A DNA stretch of 64,000 bases from positions 1 through 64,000 of the forward strand of contig SHVZ01000005.1 in NCBI GenBank assembly GCA_009694025.1, written 5' to 3'. This document shows, one piece after another, positions 45,695 through 57,251 of the stretch (position 1 is its first letter; each line of letters opens with the position of its first letter). Made by a program: the position numbers and the translations under genes. The notes under the pieces are model-generated. The model was not told the origin of the DNA and did no database searches. It saw only the letters and a program-made list of their open reading frames with translations. Source of the stretch: Alphaproteobacteria bacterium. GTDB lineage: Bacteria > Pseudomonadota > Alphaproteobacteria > SHVZ01.

Positions 45695-47868
45695 GCCGCC
45701 TTGCTCCGCACCTTGCGGATCAGCGACAGCACTTCCGCGGCGGCGTCCGGGATATTGGTGCCGGGGCCGTAGATCGCCGAGACGCCGTGGGCCTTCAGGA
45801 AAGCGTAGTCCTGGGGCGGGATGACGCCGCCGCAGATGATCAGGACGTCGGATGCCCCCTCGGCGTCGAGCGCCTTCCGGAGCGCCGGCACCAGCGTCTT
45901 GTGGCCGGCGGCCTGGCTCGAGATGCCGACGACATGGACGTCGTTCTCGATCGCCTGGCGGGCGGCCTCCTCCGGCGTCTGGAACAAGGGGCCGATGTCG
46001 ACGTCGAAACCGAGATCGGCGAAGGCGGTGGCGATCACCTTGGCACCGCGGTCGTGGCCGTCCTGGCCGAGCTTGGCCACCAGGATGCGCGGCCGCCGGC
46101 CTTCCTCGTGGGCGAAGCGTTCGGTCTCGGCGCGGATGCCGCGGAACTTCGAGTCGTCGCGGTAGGCGCCGCCATAGATGCCAGTGACGCTCCGGATGGT
46201 GGCGCGGTAGCGCCCGAAGGCACGCTCGAGCGCATCGGAGATCTCGCCGACGGTGGCGCGCGCCCGCGTCGCCTCGATGGCGAGCGCGAGCAGATTGCCC
46301 TCGCCGGTCTCGCCCGCCTTTGCCAGGACGGCGAGCGCCGCCTCGACCTTGGCCGGATCGCGGGTCTCCCGGAGGCGCTTGAGGCGCGCGAGCTGGGTCT
46401 CGCGCACGCGGCCGTTGTCGATGTCCAGGATCTCGACCTCGGTCGCCTCGTCCGGGCGGTATTTGTTGACGCCGACGATGACGTCCTCGCCCCTGTCGAC
46501 GCGCGCCTGGCGGCGGGCGGCGGACTCCTCGATGCGGAGCTTGGGTAGGCCCGCCTCGATCGCCTTGGTCATGCCGCCCATCGCCTCGACCTCGTCGATC
46601 AGCTTCATCGCCGCTTCCGCGACCGATTGGGTCAGGCTCTCGACGTAGTAGCTGCCGCCGAGCGGGTCGATCACCTTGGGGATGCCCGTCTCTTCGGCGA
46701 TGAGGAGCTGGGTGTTGCGGGCGATACGGGACGAGAAGGTCGTCGGCAGCGCCAGCGCCTCGTCGAAGGAGTTGGTGTGCAGGGACTGGGTGCCGCCGAG
46801 CACGGCGGCCATCGCCTCGATGGTCGTGCGGACGACGTTGTTGTACGGGTCCTGCGCGGTCAGGCTCACGCCCGATGTCTGGCAATGGGTGCGGAGCGCC
46901 AGGCTCGCCGGCTTCTTCGGATCGAACGGCTTCATCAGCCTCGCCCACAGCAGCCGCGCGGCGCGCAGTTTGGCGATCTCCATGAAGAAATTCATGCCGA
47001 TGTTGAAGAAGAAGGAGAGGCGGGGCGCGAAGTCGTCGACCGCGAGGCCGCGCGCCAGCGCCGCGCGCACGTAGTCGAGGCCGTCGGCCAGCGTGTAGGC
47101 CAGCTCCTGCACGCAGGTCGCTCCCGCTTCCTGGATGTGATAGCCGGAGATCGAGATCGAGTTGAACTTCGGCATGTGCTTCGCCGTGTGCTCGATGATG
47201 TCGGCGACGATGCGCATGCTGGGGCCGGGCGGGTAGATGTAGGTGTTCCGGACCATGAACTCCTTGAGGATGTCGTTCTGGATCGTGCCGGCGAGCTTCG
47301 CCTGCGGCACCCCCTGCTCCTCGGCGGCGACGACGTAGCCCGCCAGCACCGGCAGGACCGCGCCGTTCATGGTCATGGACACGCTCATCCGGTCGAGCGG
47401 GATGCCGTCGAACAGCACCTTCATGTCCTCGACCGAGTCGATGGCGACGCCGGCCTTGCCGACATCGCCGACGACGCGCGGGTGGTCGGAGTCGTAGCCC
47501 CGGTGGGTGGCGAGGTCGAAGGCGATGGAGAGCCCCATCTGCCCCTGGGCGAGGCAGCGCCGGTAGAAGGCGTTGGACTCCTCGGCGGTGGAGAAGCCGG
47601 CGTATTGCCGGATCGTCCACGGGCGGTTGGCGTACATCGTGGCCCGGGGGCCGCGGACATAGGGCGGAAGGCCCGGAAGGCCGCCCAGGTGCTCGATCCC
47701 CTCCAGGTCCGATTCGGTATAGAGCGCCTTGACCGGGATCCCCTCCGGCGTCTGCCAGACCAGCGTCGAGGGGTCGCCGCCCGGCCCCAGGTCCTTGGCG
47801 GCGAGCCGCTGCCAGTCCTCGATCCCCGGTCGGGTCGGCTGCTCGCTATCCGGTCGCCGGGCGCTCAT
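45691..47868 (-). CDS. scpA: Methylmalonyl-CoA mutase, large subunit
   Basis: A 725-residue adenosylcobalamin enzyme interconverting methylmalonyl-CoA and succinyl-CoA. The TIM-barrel substrate domain has [20 protein letters not shown] and [17 protein letters not shown]. The C-terminal B12 domain has the DxHxxG motif with the cobalt-binding H605 ([12 protein letters not shown]). Substrate contacts in [18 protein letters not shown] are conserved. ATG 47868 ([10 protein letters not shown]) was chosen; the frame extends upstream without family sequence. No small subunit or propionyl-CoA carboxylase is adjacent, so a homodimer is likely. Confidence 0.95.
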   Translation of the reverse strand: MSARRPDSEQPTRPGIEDWQRLAAKDLGPGGDPSTLVWQTPEGIPVKALYTESDLEGIEHLGGLPGLPPYVRGPRATMYANRPWTIRQYAGFSTAEESNAFYRRCLAQGQMGLSIAFDLATHRGYDSDHPRVVGDVGKAGVAIDSVEDMKVLFDGIPLDRMSVSMTMNGAVLPVLAGYVVAAEEQGVPQAKLAGTIQNDILKEFMVRNTYIYPPGPSMRIVADIIEHTAKHMPKFNSISISGYHIQEAGATCVQELAYTLADGLDYVRAALARGLAVDDFAPRLSFFFNIGMNFFMEIAKLRAARLLWARLMKPFDPKKPASLALRTHCQTSGVSLTAQDPYNNVVRTTIEAMAAVLGGTQSLHTNSFDEALALPTTFSSRIARNTQLLIAEETGIPKVIDPLGGSYYVESLTQSVAEAAMKLIDEVEAMGGMTKAIEAGLPKLRIEESAARRQARVDRGEDVIVGVNKYRPDEATEVEILDIDNGRVRETQLARLKRLRETRDPAKVEAALAVLAKAGETGEGNLLALAIEATRARATVGEISDALERAFGRYRATIRSVTGIYGGAYRDDSKFRGIRAETERFAHEEGRRPRILVAKLGQDGHDRGAKVIATAFADLGFDVDIGPLFQTPEEAARQAIENDVHVVGISSQAAGHKTLVPALRKALDAEGASDVLIICGGVIPPQDYAFLKAHGVSAIYGPGTNIPDAAAEVLSLIRKVRSKAA

Positions 47869-48174
47869 CGGCTCATCCCAGTCGTTTTCCCTCGATGAGA
47901 GGACTATAGGCCCGGCCCGGAACGGCCGTCCACGGCGGGACCCGTAGGTTTCGTGGACTGGCGCGACACTTTGGCGCAAGCATGGCCGCCTTGCGGGAGG
48001 GCCGGGCGTTGGATAGCCTCGCCGACAGGATGGCCGGATCAGCGCCTACCCGGGGCAAGTCCTTTTAAGGGCAAGACCTTAGGGAAGGTGGCGGGTCGGT
48101 TCGCCGGGCTGTGTCCGAGTGTTTGCCGATCGCGGCTCCATTTGTTTCAGCCATTTAACACAGGTCCGAGACCG
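47869..48174. promoter_or_regulatory. 306-bp divergent regulatory region between scpA and ctaC
   Basis: No gene is supported here. The region must hold promoters for scpA (leftward) and the cox cluster (rightward). It contains the RegR-like box described at 47962-47977 and an AT-richer segment just before ctaC (TTTGTTTCAGCCATTTAACA, 48140-48159) that is the best place for the cox promoter. I could not assign -35/-10 boxes with confidence. Confidence 0.5.
47962..47977 (+). promoter_or_regulatory. RegA/RegR/PrrA-like box upstream of ctaC
   Basis: CGCGACACTTTGGCGC fits the RegR-type consensus GNGRCRTTNNGNCGC, as I recall it, at all defined positions but one, and the PrrA form YGCGRCR-N4-GNCGC exactly. 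It is about 200 bp upstream of ctaC and 94 bp upstream of scpA. Redox two-component regulators of this type control terminal oxidases in alphaproteobacteria. Confidence 0.4.
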
Positions 48175-50635
<2,461 letters not shown>

Positions 50636-50645
50636 CGGCGGCTTC

Positions 50646-51554
50646 GTGTCCGACACCTCGATCGACGCCCGCGTCGGCGCTCTGGGGGCCGTCCTCGACG
50701 GCCCCCGGGTGTCCGACTACTGGGAGCTGCTGAAGCCCCGGGTGATGTCTCTCGTGGTGTTCACCGGCTTCGCCGGACTGTTCGTCGCCCCGGGGCATCT
50801 CAATCCGGTCCTGGCGGCGATCGCGGTCCTCTGCATCGCCGTCGGCTCGGGCGCCGCCGGTGCCATCAACATGTGGTACGACCGCGACATCGACGCAGTC
50901 ATGTCCCGCACCTCCGGCCGGCCGATCCCCGCGGGACGGGTGCAGCCGGGCGAGGCGCTCGGATTCGGCGTCGTGCTGGCGGCCGGCTCCGTCGTCGTCA
51001 TGGGACTCGGGGTCAACTGGCAGGCGGCGGCGCTCCTGCTCCTCGCCATCCTCTTCTACGTCTTCGTCTATACCGCGTGGCTGAAGCGCCGGACGCCGCA
51101 GAACATCGTCATCGGCGGCGCCGCCGGCGCCTTCCCGCCGATGATCGGTTGGGCCGCCGTCACCGGCGACGTCTCCGTCGCCTCGGCGGTCCTCTTTCTC
51201 CTGATCTTCTTCTGGACGCCGCCGCATTTCTGGGCGCTGGCGCTGCTCCGCTCGGACGAATACGCCAAGGCCGGCGTTCCCATGCTGCCGGTGGTCGCGG
51301 GCGCGGCGGCGACCAAGCGCCAGATGCTGTTCTACACGCTGATCCTGCTGCCGCTCGCGCTGGGGCCCTACGGCCTCGGCATCGCCGGGCCGTGGTACGC
51401 GGCAGGAGCGACGATCCTGGGCGCGCTCTTCGTCGTCTCCGCGCTCCGCGTGCTCGGGAGCGAGGACGACCGCCCCGCGAAGCAGATGTTCGGCTTCTCG
51501 ATCCTCTATCTCTTCGCGCTGTTCGCGCTGCTGATTGTGGATCGGGCGGGATGA
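50646..51554 (+). CDS. ctaB: Heme o synthase (protoheme IX farnesyltransferase)
   Basis: A 302-residue UbiA-family prenyltransferase with about nine helices, adding a farnesyl group to heme b as the first step to heme a. The prenyl-diphosphate motif is [19 protein letters not shown], and the second polar loop contains [17 protein letters not shown]. The start is a GTG (50646) eight bases after ctaD. It ends in an ATGA overlap with coxF, so oxidase synthesis and cofactor supply are coupled. Confidence 0.95.
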   Translation: MSDTSIDARVGALGAVLDGPRVSDYWELLKPRVMSLVVFTGFAGLFVAPGHLNPVLAAIAVLCIAVGSGAAGAINMWYDRDIDAVMSRTSGRPIPAGRVQPGEALGFGVVLAAGSVVVMGLGVNWQAAALLLLAILFYVFVYTAWLKRRTPQNIVIGGAAGAFPPMIGWAAVTGDVSVASAVLFLLIFFWTPPHFWALALLRSDEYAKAGVPMLPVVAGAAATKRQMLFYTLILLPLALGPYGLGIAGPWYAAGATILGALFVVSALRVLGSEDDRPAKQMFGFSILYLFALFALLIVDRAG

Positions 51555-51688
51555 CGACGATGACCGGGCCCGAAGCCGAGGAGTTCGTCAGGCGCAGGAG
51601 GGCGCGAAACCGCGCCATGCTGCTGGTCCTGCTCGGCCTCACCGTTCTCTTCTACGTCATGACCATCGCGCGGATGGGAGGCCAGTGA
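51551..51688 (+). CDS. CoxF-like small membrane protein of the cox cluster
   Basis: A 45-residue protein: a charged N-terminal part ([16 protein letters not shown]) followed by one transmembrane helix (about 22-39, [15 protein letters not shown]). Such tiny genes between ctaB and ctaG are typical of alphaproteobacteria and are called CoxF; the role is unclear, probably in assembly. It overlaps ctaB (ATGA) and ctaG (TGATG) at its ends, which strongly supports that it is real. Confidence 0.85.
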   Translation: MTTMTGPEAEEFVRRRRARNRAMLLVLLGLTVLFYVMTIARMGGQ

Positions 51689-52269
51689 TGGCCGTCTCCA
51701 ACCGCCGGGTTGCTACGCTCGTCGCCGGGATCGCCGTCGGCATGTTCGCGCTGGCCTACGCTTCGGTGCCGCTCTATCGGCTCTTCTGCCAGGTCACCGG
51801 CTACGGCGGCACGACCCAGCGGGCCGAGACGGCCCCCGACCACGCCATCGACCGCTGGATGACCGTCAGCTTCAACGCCGACGTCGCGCCGGATCTTCCC
51901 TGGAGCTTCCGTCCGGCCGAGCGCTCGGTTTGGGTCCGGGTCGGCGAGCCGGTGCTGATCCGCTACGTGGCGGAGAACCTCGGCCGGGAGGCGGTCGTCG
52001 GCACCGCCACCTTCAACGTCACGCCGTCCAAGATCGGGGCCTACTTCACCAAGCTCGAATGCTTCTGCTTCACCGAGCAGGTGCTGAAGCCCGGCGAGAA
52101 GGTCGAGATGCCGGTGACCTTCTTCCTCGATCCCGACCTCGCCAAGGACCGCCACCTCGACGGTCTTGGCGCCGTCACCCTGTCCTACAGCTTCTTCCGG
52201 GCGAAGAGCCAGGAGGGCGCGCGCACCGTCGCGGCCGCCCCCGGGCCTCTCGGTCCTGAGGTCAACTAG
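51688..52269 (+). CDS. ctaG: Cytochrome c oxidase assembly protein CtaG/Cox11
   Basis: A 193-residue copper chaperone delivering Cu to the CuB site of subunit I. It has an N-terminal membrane anchor (about 8-28), the PLYRLFCQVTGYGGTTQ sequence that follows it, and an immunoglobulin-like domain with the copper-binding C125-F-C127 (LECFCFTEQ). FFLDPD and LSYSFF are conserved near the end. Start codon overlaps coxF. The soluble domain lies in the periplasm. Confidence 0.95.
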   Translation: MAVSNRRVATLVAGIAVGMFALAYASVPLYRLFCQVTGYGGTTQRAETAPDHAIDRWMTVSFNADVAPDLPWSFRPAERSVWVRVGEPVLIRYVAENLGREAVVGTATFNVTPSKIGAYFTKLECFCFTEQVLKPGEKVEMPVTFFLDPDLAKDRHLDGLGAVTLSYSFFRAKSQEGARTVAAAPGPLGPEVN

Positions 52270-52290
52270 CGTCATCCCGAGAGGCGTCAG

Positions 52291-53121
52291 ATGAGCGAAA
52301 ACCCCGTCGTCGTCGGCAGCCAACCGCACCAGTACCACCTCGTCGATCCGAGCATCTGGCCGCTGGTCGGTGCGACTGCCTCGCTGGTGCTGATCGCCGG
52401 CACGCTCATGTGGTTCGTCGACAAAGGGCCGTGGGTCATCATCGCCGGCTTCGCCATGGTGCTCGCCACCATGTTCTTCTGGTGGCGCGACGTGGTGAAC
52501 GAAGCCGAGCACCAGGGCCACCACTCGCCGGTGGTCCAGATCGGGCTCCGCTACGGCATGGCGCTGTTCATCGTCTCCGAGGTGATGTTCTTCGCCGCCT
52601 TCTTCTGGGCCTTCTTCGGCAACGCCCTCTACCCGACGGACGCGATCAACAACGTCTGGCCGCCGGCCAACGTCAAGACCTTCGATCCCTTCGATCTGCC
52701 GTTCATGAACACGCTCATCCTGCTGCTCTCCGGCGTCACCGTGACCTGGGCGCACCACGCGCTGCTCGAGAACGACCGCAAAGGGTTGATCCAGGGTCTC
52801 GGCGTCACTGTCCTTCTCGGCGCGCTCTTCACCGGCGTGCAGGCCTACGAGTACAGCCACGCCGGCTTCGCCTTCAAGGACGGCATCTATTCCACAGTCT
52901 TCTTCATGGCGACCGGCTTCCACGGCTTCCACGTTCTGGTCGGGACGCTATTCCTCCTCGTCTGCTTCTTCCGGGCGCTCGCCGGCCATTTCAAGCCGGA
53001 GCAGCATTTCGGCTTCGAGGCGGCGGCCTGGTACTGGCACTTCGTCGACGTGGTCTGGCTGTTCCTGTTCATCTGCATCTACTGGTGGGGATCCGGCCCC
53101 AATGCCGGCGGCGGCCACTGA
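52291..53121 (+). CDS. ctaE: Cytochrome c oxidase subunit III
   Basis: A 276-residue membrane subunit with seven predicted helices. Family features are [13 protein letters not shown] at the start, [45 protein letters not shown] and the C-terminal [21 protein letters not shown]. It stabilises the active site and proton uptake of the oxidase. It is the last structural gene of the cluster and is followed at once by an intrinsic terminator. Confidence 0.96.
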   Translation: MSENPVVVGSQPHQYHLVDPSIWPLVGATASLVLIAGTLMWFVDKGPWVIIAGFAMVLATMFFWWRDVVNEAEHQGHHSPVVQIGLRYGMALFIVSEVMFFAAFFWAFFGNALYPTDAINNVWPPANVKTFDPFDLPFMNTLILLLSGVTVTWAHHALLENDRKGLIQGLGVTVLLGALFTGVQAYEYSHAGFAFKDGIYSTVFFMATGFHGFHVLVGTLFLLVCFFRALAGHFKPEQHFGFEAAAWYWHFVDVVWLFLFICIYWWGSGPNAGGGH

Positions 53122-53141
53122 CCGCCGTCGCCGCTTGCGAC

Positions 53142-53177
53142 GAGGGGCCGCGCCCAGGCGCGGCCCCTCTTGTTTTG
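53142..53177 (+). terminator. Intrinsic terminator after ctaE
   Basis: A 13-bp perfect stem, GAGGGGCCGCGCC (53142-53154) with GGCGCGGCCCCTC (53157-53169), and the run TTGTTTT. The loop is only two bases, so the closing pairs probably open. It separates ctaE from DUF983-surf1, which may then be read through or have their own promoter. Confidence 0.8.
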
Positions 53178-53203
53178 ACCGTCCGCTTCAGGCACAGGGA
53201 GCC

Positions 53204-53569
53204 ATGCCCGACGCCTATCCGCCGCTCTCGCCCGTCTTGACCGGGCTTCGCTGCCGCTGCCCGCGCTGCGGCGAGGGCCGGCTTCTCGGCCTTCTCGCCG
53301 TCCGCGACGCCTGCGAGCGCTGCGGGCTCGATTTCCGCGCCCACGACGCCGGCGACGGGCCGGCGGTGTTCGTGATCTTGCTCCTGGGCGCGCTGGTGGT
53401 GCCGATGGCGCTCTTGGCGGAGACTAAGCTCGAGCCGCCGATGTGGTTCCATGCAGTGGTCTGGCCGCCGGTGATCCTGGCGCTCGCGATCTTGATGCTG
53501 CGCCCGCTCAAAGGCGTGCTGGTGGCGCTCCAATTCCGCCACCGCGGCTTCGGTGGCGACGGCCCGTGA
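53204..53569 (+). CDS. DUF983 membrane protein
   Basis: A 121-residue protein with a cytoplasmic zinc-ribbon-like part, CRCPRCGEGRLLG (17-29) and CERCGLDF (about 37-44), giving Cys pairs, then two transmembrane helices (about 53-72 and 83-102). DUF983 genes sit next to cox genes in many alphaproteobacteria, which suggests a role in oxidase biogenesis; the biochemical role is unknown. It overlaps surf1 by GTGA. Confidence 0.88.
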   Translation: MPDAYPPLSPVLTGLRCRCPRCGEGRLLGLLAVRDACERCGLDFRAHDAGDGPAVFVILLLGALVVPMALLAETKLEPPMWFHAVVWPPVILALAILMLRPLKGVLVALQFRHRGFGGDGP

Positions 53570-54285
53570 ACCGGCGCTTCCGCCCGACCTTCTGGCCGAC
53601 GGCGATGTCGGTCCCGGCCTTCCTGGTCCTGATCGCCCTCGGGAGCTGGCAGGCGAACCGGCTCGCCTGGAAGGAAGAGCTGATCCGCGCCTTCGCCGAG
53701 CGGGTCTCGGCCGAGCCCTTCACCACGGCGCCGGCCGGGCGCGCGGTCGAGGAGGTCGAGTACCGGCGCATCCGGCTCTCCGGACGCTACCTCAACGACC
53801 GCGAGATGTTCCTCGCCGGCCGCACCTTCAATGGCCGCGGCGGCTGGGCGGTGCTGACGCCGTTCCAGGCCGCGGACGGCGCCCTCGTCATCGTCGATCG
53901 CGGCTGGGTCCCGCTCGACAAGAAGGAGCGTCAAACCCGGCCGCAGAGCCTGATCGACGGACCGACCACGGTCGAGGGCGTGATCCGCCGGGCGAACATC
54001 CGCAACTACTTCACTCCGGACAACGAGCCGGAGAAGAACCTGTGGTTCTCGGCCGATGTCGAAGCGATGGCGCGGAGGGCCGGCCTTCCCGAGATAAGGC
54101 CTTACTTGGTCGAAGGCCTCCGTCAGCCGATCCCCGGCGGCTTTCCGGTCGGAGGCGAGATCCAGGTGGCGCTCCGCAACGACCACCTGCAATACGCCGT
54201 GACCTGGTTCGCGCTGGCCGTGGCGTTGGTGGTGATCTACGTCCTCTACCACCTGAAGCCGGCCGATGAGAGCAAGGACCGATGA
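53566..54285 (+). CDS. surf1: SURF1-family cytochrome oxidase assembly protein
   Basis: A 239-residue protein with two transmembrane helices (about 11-28 and 206-226) enclosing a periplasmic domain. LGSWQANRLAWKEELI after the first helix, and the family blocks GWAVLTPF, VIVDRGWVPLD and TPDNEPEKNLWF, identify it. SURF1 proteins help insert heme a. The GTG start (53566) overlaps the DUF983 stop. It overlaps the M32 peptidase start (ATGA) downstream, tying that gene to the cox transcript. Confidence 0.93.
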   Translation: MNRRFRPTFWPTAMSVPAFLVLIALGSWQANRLAWKEELIRAFAERVSAEPFTTAPAGRAVEEVEYRRIRLSGRYLNDREMFLAGRTFNGRGGWAVLTPFQAADGALVIVDRGWVPLDKKERQTRPQSLIDGPTTVEGVIRRANIRNYFTPDNEPEKNLWFSADVEAMARRAGLPEIRPYLVEGLRQPIPGGFPVGGEIQVALRNDHLQYAVTWFALAVALVVIYVLYHLKPADESKDR

Positions 54286-55769
54286 GCGCCTATCTCGAGC
54301 TCGAATCCCGGTTCAGGCGTATGGCGCTGATCGGCGATGCCGGCTCGATGCTCGGATGGGACCGGGCGGCGATGATGCCGGAGGGCGGCAACGGCGCCCG
54401 CTCCGAGGTGGTGGCGACCCTCCGCGTGCTCCGGCACGAGATGCTCACCGACACCGAGGTCGGCGACCTCATGGACGAGGTCGGCGGCGACAACCGGCTC
54501 GACGACTGGCAGCGCGCCAATCTTGCCGAGATGCGTCGCTGGCGGCTGCACGCGACGGCGGTGCCGGCCGACCTCGTGGCGGCGATTTCAAGGGCCACGT
54601 CCGAATCCGAGATGGTGTGGCGGAAGGCGCGGCCGGCCTCCGACCTCGCGATGCTGATGCCGCATCTGAAGAAGGTGCTGGAGCTCACCCGCGAGAAGGC
54701 GAGAATCAAGGCCGCCGCGCTCGGCATTCCCGCCTACGAGGCGCTGATGGACGAGTACGAGCCGTCCGGGCGGACCGAGCGGATCGACGCGATCTTCGAC
54801 GACTACGCCGCGTTCCTGCCGGATTTCCTCGAGCGCGTGCTGACCCGCCAGGCGAGCCGCCCGCCGCCGATCCGCCCGCCGGGTCCGTTCCCGATCGACA
54901 GGCAGAAGGCGCTCGGCGAACATCTGATGAAGGTCATCGGCTTCGACTTCGCCCATGGCCGGCTCGACGTCAGCGCTCATCCCTTCTGCGGCGGGGTTCC
55001 AGACGACGTCCGGATCACGACGCGCTATTCCACGGACGACTTCACCCAGAGTCTGATGGGCGTCCTGCACGAGACGGGCCACGCCATGTACGAGCGCCAG
55101 CTGCCCGAGCGCTGGCGCTGGCAGCCGGTCGGCGAGGCCCGCGGCATGAGCGTGCACGAGAGCCAGTCGCTGCTGATCGAAATGCAGGTCTGCCGCGGAC
55201 CGGAATTCATGGCCTTCGCCGCGCCGCTGATGCGGGAGGCGTTCGGTGGCTCAGGCCCCGCCTGGGAGACGGATAACCTCCGGCGCATCTATGCCCAGGT
55301 CGGGCGCAGCTTTATCCGGGTCGAGGCCGACGAGGTGACCTATCCGGCCCACGTCATCCTTCGCTATCGGCTGGAGAAGCGGCTGATTGCGGGCGATCTC
55401 CGGCTCGAGGAGGTGCCGGGCGCCTGGTCGGAGGAGCTGAAGCGGCTGCTCGGGATCGTACCGCCGGACGACCGCCGCGGCTGCCTCCAGGACATCCACT
55501 GGCCGGAGGGGATCTTCGGCTACTTCCCAACCTACTCGCTCGGCGCGATGACCGCGGCTCAGCTCTTCGATGCGGCCAAACGCGCCGATGCCTCGATCCT
55601 GCCGGCCATCGCCACCGGCGAGTTCGCGCCGCTGATGGGCTGGCTCAAGGCGCATGTGCATGGCCAGGGATCGAAGCTTTCTACCGACGAGCTCCTGACC
55701 CGAGCGACCGGGCGTTCGCTCGATCCTGCCGTGTTCAAGGCGCATTTGACGGCGCGCTACCTGTCCTAG
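54282..55769 (+). CDS. M32 carboxypeptidase Taq family metalloprotease
   Basis: A 495-residue zinc carboxypeptidase. The active site is H263-ETG-H267 (GVLHETGHAMYE), with the third ligand expected in GMSVHESQSLLIE shortly after. HPFCGGVPDDVRITTRY upstream is a typical family motif, as is IRVEADEVTYPAHVILRY. It is cytosolic with no signal. It is coupled to surf1 by an ATGA overlap, although no functional link to the oxidase is known. Length is normal. Confidence 0.93.
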   Translation: MSAYLELESRFRRMALIGDAGSMLGWDRAAMMPEGGNGARSEVVATLRVLRHEMLTDTEVGDLMDEVGGDNRLDDWQRANLAEMRRWRLHATAVPADLVAAISRATSESEMVWRKARPASDLAMLMPHLKKVLELTREKARIKAAALGIPAYEALMDEYEPSGRTERIDAIFDDYAAFLPDFLERVLTRQASRPPPIRPPGPFPIDRQKALGEHLMKVIGFDFAHGRLDVSAHPFCGGVPDDVRITTRYSTDDFTQSLMGVLHETGHAMYERQLPERWRWQPVGEARGMSVHESQSLLIEMQVCRGPEFMAFAAPLMREAFGGSGPAWETDNLRRIYAQVGRSFIRVEADEVTYPAHVILRYRLEKRLIAGDLRLEEVPGAWSEELKRLLGIVPPDDRRGCLQDIHWPEGIFGYFPTYSLGAMTAAQLFDAAKRADASILPAIATGEFAPLMGWLKAHVHGQGSKLSTDELLTRATGRSLDPAVFKAHLTARYLS

Positions 55770-55846
55770 GGACCGCGTTCGCTCCCTTGCCGAGGCCGGG
55801 CCGGGCTTGTAGCGTCCGGCCCCTGACTGGAAGGACCCCTCCGTCC

Positions 55847-57241
55847 GTGCGTTACGTTTCGACCCGTGGCCAGGCGCCGGTCCTAGGCTTCGAGGACGTG
55901 CTGCTGGCGGGCCTCGCCCGCGACGGCGGCCTCTACGTGCCCGAGGTTTGGCCGGCGCTGTCGGCCGTCGAGATACGCGGGCTCTCGGGCAAGTCCTACG
56001 CCGAGACGGCAACAAAGGTGCTGGTCCCGTATGTGGGCGGCGCGCTCGGTGATGACGACCTCCGCCAGCTCCTCACCGAGGCCTATCGCGGCTTCGGCCA
56101 TGCCGCGGTCGCGCCCCTGAAGCAGATCGGCCCAAGGCACTGGCTGCTCGAGCTCTTCCACGGCCCGACGCTCGCCTTCAAGGACTATGCGTTGCAGGCG
56201 GTCGGACGGCTCTTCGACTGGGTCCTCGCCAAGCGCGGCGAGCGCGTCACCATTGTCGGCGCCACGTCAGGCGATACCGGGTCGGCGGCGATCGAGGCCT
56301 GCCGCGACCGCGCGGCGATCGACATCTTCATCCTGTTTCCGAAGGACCGGGTGTCCGAGGTCCAGCGCCGGCAGATGACGACGGTCGACTCGGCCAACGT
56401 GCACTGCATCGCCCTCGACGGCACCTTCGACGACTGCCAGGACATGGTGAAAGCCATGTTCAACGACCAGGGCTTCCGCGACCGTCACCGGCTCTCGGCG
56501 GTCAACTCCATCAACTGGGTCCGTATCGCGGTTCAGATCGCCTACTACGCGGCCGCCGCGGTCGCCTTGGGTGCGCCCGACCGACGCATCGCTTTCGCCG
56601 TGCCGACCGGCAACTTCGGCAATGTCTTCTCGGCCTACGCCGCCCGGCGCATGGGCTTTCCGATCGAGCGGCTGATCCTTGGATCCAACTCGAACGACAT
56701 TCTGACCCGCTTTCTCGCCTCGGCGGAGATGTCGATGGCGCCGGTCGAGCCAACCCTGTCGCCAAGCATGGACATCCAGGTTTCCAGCAACTTCGAACGT
56801 CTTCTGTTCGAGGCGCTCGGCCGCGACGGATCCCGGGTCGCTGAAATCCTGAGGCGTTTTCGCGAGGACCGCCGCTTCCGGCTGGAGGCGGCGGCGATGG
56901 GGCAGATCCGCGGCCTCTTCGAGGGCCATCGCCTGGATGATGCCGGGACCGTCGAGGTCATCCGCCGCGTCTACCGCGAGACCGGCGAGCTGATCGACCC
57001 GCACACGGCGATCGGGGTCGCCGCCGCCGAGCGAAGCCGGCTCGATCCGGGCATGCCCATCGTCTCGCTGGCAACCGCGCATCCGGCCAAGTTCGCGGAC
57101 GCGATCGAGCGGGCGGTCGGTTTCCGCCCAAAGCTGCCGGAGCGGCTCGCCGCCGTGATGGGGGCAAAGGAGAGGTTCCAGGGCATGCCCAACGACCTCG
57201 AGGCGGTCGAGGCCTTCATCGCCGACCGGGTTCGGAGCTAG
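55847..57241 (+). CDS. thrC: Threonine synthase
   Basis: A 464-residue PLP enzyme converting phosphohomoserine to threonine. The PLP lysine is K112 in LAFKDYALQ. GATSGDTGSAAIEACR binds the cofactor phosphate, and the N-terminal RYVSTRGQAPVLGFEDVLL is characteristic of the longer (E. coli/yeast-like) class. I use the GTG at 55847 (VRYVSTRGQ), the normal family start, with GGAAGGA about 12 bases upstream. Asd, an earlier enzyme of the same pathway, is encoded at 62 kb. The leader contains a GGGCCGG/CCGGCCC hairpin (55798-55822). Confidence 0.95.
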   Translation: MRYVSTRGQAPVLGFEDVLLAGLARDGGLYVPEVWPALSAVEIRGLSGKSYAETATKVLVPYVGGALGDDDLRQLLTEAYRGFGHAAVAPLKQIGPRHWLLELFHGPTLAFKDYALQAVGRLFDWVLAKRGERVTIVGATSGDTGSAAIEACRDRAAIDIFILFPKDRVSEVQRRQMTTVDSANVHCIALDGTFDDCQDMVKAMFNDQGFRDRHRLSAVNSINWVRIAVQIAYYAAAAVALGAPDRRIAFAVPTGNFGNVFSAYAARRMGFPIERLILGSNSNDILTRFLASAEMSMAPVEPTLSPSMDIQVSSNFERLLFEALGRDGSRVAEILRRFREDRRFRLEAAAMGQIRGLFEGHRLDDAGTVEVIRRVYRETGELIDPHTAIGVAAAERSRLDPGMPIVSLATAHPAKFADAIERAVGFRPKLPERLAAVMGAKERFQGMPNDLEAVEAFIADRVRS

Positions 57242-57251
57242 GATCAGCACG

